Origin: Acidimicrobiia bacterium
GTDB lineage: Bacteria > Actinomycetota > Acidimicrobiia > Acidimicrobiales > SKKL01
Length of the DNA stretch: 47,881 bases
Direction: 5' to 3'
Assembly: GCA_016649895.1 (NCBI GenBank)
Contig: JAENWR010000015.1
Span: forward strand, 1-47,881
Shown here: piece after piece, positions 15,920-23,163 of the stretch
Position numbering within the stretch: position 1 is the first letter of the stretch
How the letters are laid out: the number at the start of each line of letters is the position of its first letter
Position numbers and translations under genes: made by a program
Notes under the pieces: generated by a model
Database searches by the model: none
What the model was told of the DNA's origin: nothing
Seen by the model: only the letters and a program-made list of their open reading frames with translations

Positions 15920-16824
15920 AGTGCCAGCCGCCCCACCGCGCCGCCGATCGCGGCCGGGAAACCGAGGACGATCGTCCGACTGAGGAGATCGGCCGGCGGG
16001 TGCACACCGCGCTGGAAGACCCACAGCAGCAGCGCTGCGATGATGAGCGCAGCCAGGTAGGTGACGACGGTCTCCGCCCCCGGACGTTGGAAGATCCCGC
16101 TCTGGGCGTGGCGGTGGTCCTGCCGCGCGAACCCGGCGACGAACACGATGGCATAGGACGTCGCGAGCGAGATCGCGACCACGACGAGCTGCCATGCCGG
16201 GCCCATCGTGCTGGCGATCATCGGCACCTCATCGGTGGGTGCGATGCTCAACCCGATGAACGTCGCGCCGAGGATCGTTGCCCCCAGGTCGGCCAGGCTG
16301 GAATCGAGCGCCTTCGTGTCGTCGACGCCACGCGGACCGTCGACATCGGCCAAGTCCCCGCCACCGGCCGAGCCACCATCGTCGTCGGTCAGGGCGGGGT
16401 TGCCGGTGAGGAGGTGTCGGGCGACGCCGACGCCCAAGCAGAACGGCACCGACTCGTAGAGGACCTTGCCGAGCGAGGAGGTCAGCGGCGTAGTGGTTCT
16501 GAGCTCCCTCAACATGACGAGCACGAAAGCCGTGACGACGATGCCGATGGCGATCGCTTCGACGGTGTCGGCGAGCGCGTCGCGAAGCCGGACATCTCGC
16601 GTGGAGCGGAACCCGGCGGTCATGTTGAGGGCAAGGAGGGGCAGCGCGAGCAGTACGAGCAACGTGAGCATCTGCGCGGGCTCTGTGTGCGTCCCGACCC
16701 ACCAGACCTCCATCGTGTAGAGGAGCGGCACCCCGAACAAGAGTCCGCCGGAAGCGGCGCGGATGATCTCGACGGCTTCCGTCCTCCATGGACCCTCGTC
16801 CACCGACATAGGCGCTGTGCTCAC
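15916..16824 (-). CDS. TIGR02587-type integral membrane protein
   Basis: 302 residues with about seven hydrophobic segments, including LLVLLALPLLALNMTAGF, IAIGIVVTAFVLVML, LGATILGATFIGLSIAPTDE and a C-terminal TYLAALIIAALLLWVF. The motif around SIAPTDEVPMIA is characteristic of the TIGR02587 family, of unknown function. The GTG start at 16824 is preferred over the ATG at 16809 because GGAGGA lies 9 bases before it; longer frames have no family-like sequence. It is coupled to the TIGR02588 gene by a 4-base overlap. Confidence 0.75.
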   Translation of the reverse strand: MSTAPMSVDEGPWRTEAVEIIRAASGGLLFGVPLLYTMEVWWVGTHTEPAQMLTLLVLLALPLLALNMTAGFRSTRDVRLRDALADTVEAIAIGIVVTAFVLVMLRELRTTTPLTSSLGKVLYESVPFCLGVGVARHLLTGNPALTDDDGGSAGGGDLADVDGPRGVDDTKALDSSLADLGATILGATFIGLSIAPTDEVPMIASTMGPAWQLVVVAISLATSYAIVFVAGFARQDHRHAQSGIFQRPGAETVVTYLAALIIAALLLWVFQRGVHPPADLLSRTIVLGFPAAIGGAVGRLAL

Positions 16825-17037
16825 TGATGATGTCCTCCGACCATGCAGAAACACTCGTACGAAGACGGACTCCGGCGAAGGGCTTGCCGCTACCCGCGCT
16901 CCTGGGAGGTGAATCGGAAGTGCACGTCGCGTAGTGTGATGCCGCTCAGGTAGCGGGGCTGGAACCGCGTGGGTCCGTGGAGACACGGGGGAGATGAGCT
17001 CGGCGATGTGCTGAGCTCCCCGGAAGCAGGAGGACAA
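16825..17037 (+). promoter_or_regulatory. Leader region before the small membrane gene and kup
   Basis: This 213-base gap holds a possible -10 TAGTGT at 16932-16937. The leader after it has several foldable segments: CCGTG-GAGA-CACGG, and a GGGGAG/CTCCCC stem around two copies of GAGCTC. An 8-base pair, CCGCTACC/GGTAGCGG, spans the promoter. A leader before a potassium transporter could be regulatory, but no known riboswitch class is fully matched. Confidence 0.35.
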
Positions 17038-17298
17038 GTGTTCGTGGGTCTACCCATCGTCGATGTCGCGCCCCTGGTGCTGGCCGCTGAAGGCGGCTAC
17101 CAGGACTTCGTAGTGGAGCGGGGTGAGCTCCTGGTCCTCGCGCTGTCAGGCGCATCCGCCGTGCTGGCCCTTGTGGTCGGCCTGGTGCTGGTGCGAGGAG
17201 CCGGTGTCGCGATCGTGGTCCTCGTCGTGGCCGTCGCCTACTCGAAGCGCAGCACGTTGGCGATCGGCGACGACGTTCCCGCGACAGCGGCTGTCTGA
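17038..17298 (+). CDS. Small membrane protein upstream of kup
   Basis: 86 residues with an amphipathic N-terminus (FVGLPIVDVAPLVLA) and one or two membrane segments at about residues 33-72 (LLVLALSGASAVLALVVGLV and VAIVVLVVAVAY), ending in a short polar tail. A strong ribosome site, GGAGGACAA, is directly before the GTG. Only 6 bases separate its stop from the kup start, so the two are surely co-transcribed. I do not recognise a family; a small accessory subunit of the potassium transporter is one possibility. Confidence 0.6.
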   Translation: MFVGLPIVDVAPLVLAAEGGYQDFVVERGELLVLALSGASAVLALVVGLVLVRGAGVAIVVLVVAVAYSKRSTLAIGDDVPATAAV

Positions 17299-17304
17299 GG
17301 TCGG

Positions 17305-19230
17305 GTGCCGGACGATCGCTCTGCAACAGTTGGTCGGTCGGGAGCCGGCCGCGAACCTCGTCACGCGCCAGGGGGACTCGTCCCCCTGGCGTTCGGGGCG
17401 CTCGGCATCGTCTACGGCGACATCGGGACCAGCCCGCTCTACGCCATGCGCGAGGCTTTCCACGGCCATGGGCACGAGATGGCGGTCAGCTCCACGAACG
17501 TGCTTGGGCTGCTGTCGTTGATCTTCTGGTCGCTCATCCTCATCATCGGGGTGAAGTACATCACCTTCGTGATGCGGGCCGACAACGATGGCGAGGGCGG
17601 CATCCTCGCCCTCACGGCGCTGTTGCCGCGGGATGGCCAGCGCGGTCACCGTCGCCTTCTGGTCCTGCTTGGCATCTTCGGGACCGCTCTGCTCTATGGC
17701 GACGGCATGATCACGCCGGCCATCTCCGTGCTGTCGGCGGTCGAGGGGACGAGGGAGGTCACCGACCGGCTCGACGGATTGGTCGTGCCGATCTCGGTGG
17801 GCATCATCATCGGTCTGTTCTCGATCCAGCGTCACGGCACCGCGGCTGTCGCCCGGTTGTTCGGGCCGGTGATGGTGGTGTGGTTCGGTGTGCTCGGCGC
17901 CCTCGGTGTCGTGCACATCCTCGGCGAGCCATCGGTGCTGGCGGCGATCAACCCGTTGCACGCGGTCGACTTCTTCCTCGCCAACGGGATGACCGGCTTC
18001 CTGTCGCTCGGGTCGGTCTTCCTCGTCGTGACCGGTGGTGAGGCCCTCTACGCCGACATGGGCCACTTCGGGCGGCGGCCGATCCAGTTCAGCTGGTTCG
18101 CCCTGGTCCTACCGGCGCTTGTCCTCAACTACTTCGGCCAGGGCGCGCTGCTGATCAGCGACCCGGACGCCATCGTCTCGCCGTTCTTCCGGATGGCACC
18201 GTCGTGGGGCACGCTCCCGCTCGTGGTGCTGGCGACGATGGCCACGGTGATCGCGTCGCAGGCTCTCATCTCGGGTATCTTCTCGCTGACCATGCAGGGG
18301 GCCCAGCTCGGCTATGTGCCGCGCGTCAACGTCCGGCACACCTCGTCGGAGTCGTTCGGGCAGATCTACATCCCCGGAATCAACTGGGCGTTGATGGTGG
18401 CGTGCGTGGCGTTGGTCATCGGGTTCGGCTCGTCGGGTGCGCTCGCCGCTGCGTATGGGGTGGCGGTCACCTCGACCATGGTCATCACGACCTTGATCTT
18501 CTACGTCGTGCTCCGCCAGCGGTGGGGTTGGACCCTGGCCCGGGCCGCGGCGCTCTGCGGGATGTTCCTCGTGGTCGAGTCGGCCTACTTCGCGGCCAAC
18601 CTGTTCAAGATCCCGGCCGGGGGGTGGTTTCCCCTCGTCGTCGCCGCGGTCGTGTTCACGTTGATGACGACGTGGAGCACGGGTCGGCGCCTGGTGGGGG
18701 AGAGGATCCAGCGGGCGAAGGTCCCGCTCGAGGTGTTCTTCGAGAGCATGCTCCGCAGCACCCGCCGCCCCCATCGAACCGCCGGGACCGGGATCTACCT
18801 GTTCTCGACGCCGGGGATGACGCCGCCGGCCCTGATGGCCAACGTGCGCCACAACGACGTGATCCACGAGCAGCTCATCGTCCTGGCGATCGTCACCGAT
18901 GTCGTCCCGCGGGTGCTGCCGGCGCGCCGGTCGGAGGTCACCCCGGTGGTCGACGGCGTGTGGAACGTGGTGCTGCACTACGGCTTCATGGAAGATCCCG
19001 ACATCCGCGTTGGCCTGGGGCAGGGTCCGGCGAGCCGCCTCGCGATCGACACCGCGACCGCGTCCTACTTCCTTGGTGCAGAATCGCTCGTGGTCACGAA
19101 GCGGCCGGGGATGATGATGTGGAGGGACCGCCTGTTCACGCTGCTCAGTCGGAACGCGACCTCGGCCGCGACGTACTTCGGGTTGCCGCCCGACCGGACC
19201 GTCACCCTCGGCCAGAGCGTCGAGCTCTGA
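17305..19230 (+). CDS. kup: Kup-type potassium uptake protein
   Basis: 641 residues, the normal Kup length. The first helix has FGALGIVYGDIGTSPLYAMRE, the family signature, and is followed by RADNDGEGGILALTALL, LYGDGMITPAISVLSAVEG and SLGSVFLVVTGGEALYADMG. About twelve membrane helices are followed by a cytosolic C-terminal domain of about 170 residues. It imports K+ with H+. The GTG start has a weak GAGG before it and follows the small membrane gene by 6 bases. No frameshift. Confidence 0.94.
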   Translation: MPDDRSATVGRSGAGREPRHAPGGLVPLAFGALGIVYGDIGTSPLYAMREAFHGHGHEMAVSSTNVLGLLSLIFWSLILIIGVKYITFVMRADNDGEGGILALTALLPRDGQRGHRRLLVLLGIFGTALLYGDGMITPAISVLSAVEGTREVTDRLDGLVVPISVGIIIGLFSIQRHGTAAVARLFGPVMVVWFGVLGALGVVHILGEPSVLAAINPLHAVDFFLANGMTGFLSLGSVFLVVTGGEALYADMGHFGRRPIQFSWFALVLPALVLNYFGQGALLISDPDAIVSPFFRMAPSWGTLPLVVLATMATVIASQALISGIFSLTMQGAQLGYVPRVNVRHTSSESFGQIYIPGINWALMVACVALVIGFGSSGALAAAYGVAVTSTMVITTLIFYVVLRQRWGWTLARAAALCGMFLVVESAYFAANLFKIPAGGWFPLVVAAVVFTLMTTWSTGRRLVGERIQRAKVPLEVFFESMLRSTRRPHRTAGTGIYLFSTPGMTPPALMANVRHNDVIHEQLIVLAIVTDVVPRVLPARRSEVTPVVDGVWNVVLHYGFMEDPDIRVGLGQGPASRLAIDTATASYFLGAESLVVTKRPGMMMWRDRLFTLLSRNATSAATYFGLPPDRTVTLGQSVEL

Positions 19231-19256
19231 GCCGACGGATCGGCTGCCGCTACGCC

Positions 19257-20072
19257 TCACCCCAGGCCATGCGGCCGACCCGAGCGCTTCGCCACGTCGA
19301 GAGCGCGGTCGGCCGCCTTGCTGAGCCGATCGTCGGCCCCCTCGGCGTCGAGGGCCGAAACGTCGCCCACCGCGATGCCCAGGCTCGCATGAGTGCCATA
19401 CCGCCCCCCCGGTGGTCCGGATGGCGGCATCGCCCACGGCGTGTCCGTAGGTGTCGTTGATGTCATTGAGGCCGTCGAGGTCGAGGTAGAGCGCCATGAC
19501 CGCGCCGCCCTGCCGCCGAGCTCGCCCATCTCACGCCCGAGCTCGTCGAGCACCGCCCGACGCCGATCACGACGGCAGCGGAGCCGACCAGGACGAGCAC
19601 CCCGGCCGCGAGGTAGATCGTGACGGCGTGCGTGGCGTCGTCGAACATGTCGGCGGCCGGAACCAGTCCGCGGCGGACGAGGTCGTCGAAGAGGTGATTG
19701 GACTCCTGGCGGGCGGCGGCGAGGCGGGTCGGCTAGTTCTAGACATCTCGCAGCCGCTCGTCAGCGGCGGGGTCCACACCTACCGACTGGATGACCGCCG
19801 ACACGTAGGAGAGGGCCAGCTCCCGTCCGAGCGCCGATTCCGTCTCGACCAGCGTGCCGACCTCCACCGTGAGGACCTGCACCTGCTGGGCCACATCGCG
19901 GCTGTGCCACGCCTCGTCGACCGCCCTGCCCGCCAGCGACCAGCAACGCGAGCAACGGCAGTGCGGTCGCGATGGCGAGGTACGTGCGCAATGAGATGCT
20001 GCCGGCGTGGCGCTGACGGCGACCGGGCGCCTGTGGGGAGAGGGTCACGCGCCGATCCAAGGCTCCCATGGC
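19257..20072 (-). pseudogene. Membrane diguanylate cyclase, decayed
   Basis: Pieces in different frames follow one another in the right order. First is a signal-anchor helix, RTYLAIATALPLLALLVAG. Then comes a region that fits a periplasmic sensor only if frames are switched, then a second helix YLAAGVLVLVGSAAVVIGVG. After that come the GGDEF start LYLDLDGLNDINDTYGHAVG and the GGDEF end SLGIAVGDVSAL...LSKAADRALDVAKRSGR. The part with the GG(D/E)EF loop is deleted between the last two pieces. At least three frame changes make it inactive. Confidence 0.72.
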
Positions 20073-20156
20073 GGGGCCGAACCCACGGCCGTGCCGCTTC
20101 CAGCACATTCATGCTTCGAGCACGGCGATCCTGGCGTGCCACGGACCTGGACGTCT

Positions 20157-20251
20157 TGGTAGATCGCGGTGTTGACCTTCTTGTTCTTGTTCTTGTTCTT
20201 GTGCATGCCGAGCATGAACGTCAGCATCACTACGGCCATCGCTGCGCCCAT
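20157..20251 (-). pseudogene. DUF305-like N-terminal fragment
   Basis: Begins MGAAMAVVMLTFMLGMHKNK and continues KKVNTAIY, which resembles the first membrane helix and following loop of small DUF305-associated membrane proteins. After about 32 codons the sequence no longer looks related. A hexanucleotide repeat lies in it. The family call is tentative. Confidence 0.4.
20178..20201. repeat. Four tandem TTCTTG hexanucleotides
   Basis: Four perfect copies of TTCTTG (CAAGAA on the coding strand) encode alternating Lys-Asn. Changes in copy number would alter the protein by two residues without shifting frame. This is the only obvious microsatellite in the window. Confidence 0.85.
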
Positions 20252-20371
20252 CGTTCAGCTCCCGTCGATCGGGTACCCGTCTTCCCTACCCGAACTTGGC
20301 AGTTGAACTGCCTCCGGCGGGAGCGATGCGGGCGATGCGGCCGCGCCCTGGCTCCAAGCGACCGGAAGGTG

Positions 20372-21418
20372 TCACTGGTGGCGATGGTGGTGATGGAGGT
20401 CCGGGACGTGCGGATGGTCGTGCACCAGAACCTCGTCGTGCGCGTGGCGGTGGGAGTGGCGCCCGATGAACGCCCCGCCGTGATCGAGGTGAGGGTGGTC
20501 GTGATGCTCGTCGGAATGGGTGTGCTCGTGGTCGTGGACGGTTGGGTCGTGACGGTGCTCGTGACCGTGCGCGGAGTCGAGCGACAACCAGACGCCCACC
20601 GCCGCTAGGACGATCGCGGCGACCTGCGCGGTGGCCACCGCGTCGCCCAGCACCACCCAGGCGCCGACCGCCCCGAGGAAGGGGGCGGTGGCGAAGATGA
20701 CCTGCGCCCGGGCTGCTCCCAGATCGCGCGCCCCCTTCACCCACCACGTGATCGACAATCCGTATCCCAGCGCCCCGATGACCAGGGCTCCGAGCAGGTG
20801 CCCGGCCGTGAACGAGGCGCCGGCGTCGGACGCGATAGTCGCGCCGAGGACCGTGTTGACTGAACCGGCGACCGCTCCCTTGGCCAAGACGACCGACTCC
20901 GGTGAGAGGTGTTCGATGCGAGCCGTGACGCAGTTGTCCAGGCCCCAGCAGGTACACGCGGCCGCGACGAACAGTGCACCGCCGCTGACGGTCCCGCCGG
21001 GTGTCCACACGAGCACCACGCCGCCGACGGAGATGAGCCCGCTGGCCAGGACCAAACGTCGGCCGAGGTGCTCCCCGAACAAGAGCCCGGCGAGCACCAC
21101 CGTCGCGACTAGCTCGAGGTTCAAAAGGATCGATGCCGTGGAGGCCTCCACCCGAGCGAGACCGAGCACCAGTAGCCCCGGTCCGACCGCGCCTCCGACG
21201 ATCACCGCGACCGCGAGGGGCGCCCACTCGTCACGTAGTGCGGTCCGGTTCGGAGGCCGCCGCACAACTGCAGGAAGCACCGCCATCGCCGCGCCGAGGT
21301 AGAGCAGACCGGCGAGTAGGAGCGCCGACATGTCCGACGCGAGGACAGACGCCGCTGGTGCCGACGCACCGAACAACGCCGCCGCCCCAAGACATCGAAG
21401 GACGCCGTTGCTCCTCAT
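20372..21418 (-). CDS. EamA/DMT transporter with histidine-rich tail
   Basis: 348 residues. The first 285 form ten membrane helices with two EamA repeats (LGAAALFGASAPAASVLA and ILLNLELVATVVLAGLLFGE in the first; FATAPFLGAVGAWVVLGDAV in the second, each with the typical E/D near the helix end). The last 60 or so residues are hydrophilic and contain about 25 histidines with Asp/Glu (HGHEHRHD, HDHEHTH, HHHHRH). Such tails bind Ni, Co, Zn or Cu, so this is probably a metal exporter rather than a metabolite exporter. The substrate is inferred. Confidence 0.8.
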   Translation of the reverse strand: MRSNGVLRCLGAAALFGASAPAASVLASDMSALLLAGLLYLGAAMAVLPAVVRRPPNRTALRDEWAPLAVAVIVGGAVGPGLLVLGLARVEASTASILLNLELVATVVLAGLLFGEHLGRRLVLASGLISVGGVVLVWTPGGTVSGGALFVAAACTCWGLDNCVTARIEHLSPESVVLAKGAVAGSVNTVLGATIASDAGASFTAGHLLGALVIGALGYGLSITWWVKGARDLGAARAQVIFATAPFLGAVGAWVVLGDAVATAQVAAIVLAAVGVWLSLDSAHGHEHRHDPTVHDHEHTHSDEHHDHPHLDHGGAFIGRHSHRHAHDEVLVHDHPHVPDLHHHHRHQ

Positions 21419-21461
21419 AGCGCGAGTCTCGCACCCAGCATCGCGCTGATGTCCAGCGCGA

Positions 21462-22072
21462 CTTCAAATCTCGACCCTCACCGTCAAGGTGGGGACGGGG
21501 CTCGAGCGCACCGAGGTGGAGGTTCCGCCTTCACCGACGACCGTGTGCACTCCAGGTACGACCCCGACGCCGTTCACCGGTTCTGGCTGGCGCTCGTCGA
21601 CATCACCCGCGTGTTCAAGGAGTTCGGCACGTCGTTCGTCGGCAAGGCGAGTCCGGTGCACCTCTTCTGGGGTGCGATCGACCTCGCCTACACCCGGTTC
21701 TCGGGGCGAACCGCGCCGCCTCACCCCGGGGGCGCCCCGAACTGCGGACCGCACGTCATGTGGGAGGCGTACTCCCACGAGGTGAGCAGCTGCGGCTACT
21801 GGCCCGGTCGTCCGGGCGAGGAAGGCGTGTTCTACGCCTACGCCTACCCGGAGCCGCCGGGGTACCGCGATACCCACGTGGTCCCCGATGGCGCTCGATG
21901 GGGCGACGAGCTAGGCGAGTTCATCCTGCCCTACGAGATCGTCCGCAGGTCCGCCGATCCTGACGGGCTGCTGCTCGCCTTCCTGCAATCGACCTACGAG
22001 GCGACAGCGACCACCGCCGGTTGGGATCGTGACGCACTCGAACGACCGGATGGAGGACACGTCCATGGCTGA
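21462..22072 (+). pseudogene. DUF5996-family protein, truncated and frameshifted
   Basis: The second part reads DPDAVHRFWLALVDITRVFK, GKASPVHLFWGAIDLAYTRF, EAYSHEVSSCGYWPG and FLQSTYEATATTAGWDRDAL, all typical of DUF5996. A first piece in another frame (QISTLTVKVGTGLERTEVEV) joins it after a shift near 21530. The first half of the usual protein is missing. Function of the family is unknown. Confidence 0.72.
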
Positions 22073-22361
22073 GACCTGCTCCCACCTCGACACCGTCGCC
22101 GAGGTCAGCCCATCGAGCGACGGCTGTGAGGACTGCCTGCGCATCGGCGCCCGGTGGGTCCACCTGCGGCTGTGCATGCGGTGCGGGCACGTCGGCTGCT
22201 GCGACAGCTCACCCAACCGCCATGCCACGGCGCATTGGCAGGCCCACGACGACCATCCGTTGATCCGTTCGTACGAACCCGGTGAGAACTGGTGGTGGTG
22301 CTTCCCCGAGGAGCTGTTCTTCGAGGTCGAGGGTGCACCCACGTCGCCATCACATCCCTGA
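22065..22361 (+). CDS. UBP-type zinc-finger protein
   Basis: 98 residues with the ZnF-UBP pattern: CSHLD, GCEDCLRIGARWVHLRLCMR, CGHVGCCDSSPNRHATAHWQ and HPLIRSYEPGENWWWCFPEE. Cys and His ligands for zinc are all present. In eukaryotes this fold binds the C-terminus of ubiquitin; the role in actinobacteria is not known. The ATG at 22065 has GGAGG 8-9 bases before it and overlaps the DUF5996 stop. Confidence 0.85.
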   Translation: MAETCSHLDTVAEVSPSSDGCEDCLRIGARWVHLRLCMRCGHVGCCDSSPNRHATAHWQAHDDHPLIRSYEPGENWWWCFPEELFFEVEGAPTSPSHP

Positions 22362-22372
22362 GGGGGGCACGC

Positions 22373-22477
22373 ATGACCCACAAGGAGATCCTCGACGAGC
22401 TGCGACAGCCGGTGAGGGACCTGCGAGAGCAGATCCCCGTGGTGTTCCAGGCGTTCATGGAGTTCGAGACGAAGTGA
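22373..22477 (+). pseudogene. Carboxymuconolactone decarboxylase-like N-terminus
   Basis: 34 codons, MTHKEILDELRQPVRDLREQ then IPVVFQAFMEFE, which is the start of CMD/AhpD-type proteins. The active-site half (C-x2-C and His) is missing because the frame ends at a junction with the next gene (GTGA). A non-functional fragment. Confidence 0.6.
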
Positions 22478-23115
22478 GCAGCACCGCGAGTGACGGAGGA
22501 GGGCGCCCTGTCCGGTTCGGGTACTTCCTCGTGCCGAACCACGCAGATCCGCTGATCGAGACGGCCCGACGAGCCGAGCAGCTGGGTCTCGACTACATCG
22601 GTGTGCAGGACCACCCCTACCAGCGCAACTACGTGGAGACCTGGTCGCTGTTGGCGATGATCGCCGCATCGACCGAGACGATCGGCCTCCTCCCCGACGT
22701 GGCGAACCTTCCACTCCGACAACCCGCGGTGATGGCGAAGCACTCCGGGTGAGTCGCTCGAAGCGCTCGAAGAGGCGATCACCGTCATCCGCAAGGTGTG
22801 GAGCGGCGAGCGCAACCTCCGCTTCGAGGGCACGCACCACCGGCTCGCCGGCGCGAGGAGCGGCCCCGTGCCCGCCCATCCCATCGGGATCTGGCTGGGC
22901 GCCTACGCCTCAACGTGAACGGCAACATCACCGACGGCGCCAGCAGTGGCGCCTTCGACGGACCACCGGCCCAGTGGGTCTCCGAGATCATCGAGCTCGC
23001 CGAGTCGCAGAGGTTCGACACGTTCATCTTCTGGGGCGAGGGCGACGGCCAGCTCGACCGGTTCGCCCAGGAGGTGGTGCCCGCCGTCCGGGAGCGCCTC
23101 AGTTCTGCCGGGTGA
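22474..23115 (+). pseudogene. LLM-class flavin oxidoreductase with deletions and frameshifts
   Basis: Three pieces of a luciferase-like monooxygenase. The N-terminus has VRFGYFLVPNHADPLIETAR and LGLDYIGVQDHPYQRNYVET. A middle piece in another frame has SLEALEEAITVIRKVWSGE. The C-terminus in a third frame has GPPAQWVSEIIELAE and FDTFIFWGEGD. Roughly 150 residues are lost between pieces. The pieces are otherwise well conserved, so the damage looks recent. Confidence 0.8.
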
Positions 23116-23163
23116 GCGTCGCGTCCCGTCACGACGGTCCAGGCTGACGTCGACGGGATCGTC

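Noticed and set aside
16880-16990. c-di-AMP (ydaO-type) riboswitch before kup
   Set aside because: A GGTGAATCGG-like piece is present, but the conserved CAGCTAACC and GTAGGG elements are missing, and it lies upstream of the likely -10.
18109-19497. 462-codon frame opposite kup
   Set aside because: Only its first 30 codons (GGDEF start) are real, belonging to the diguanylate cyclase remnant; the rest is the shadow of kup.
20178-20201. Phase-variable contingency locus
   Set aside because: The repeat unit is 6 bases, so copy changes do not shift the frame, and the gene is already a fragment.
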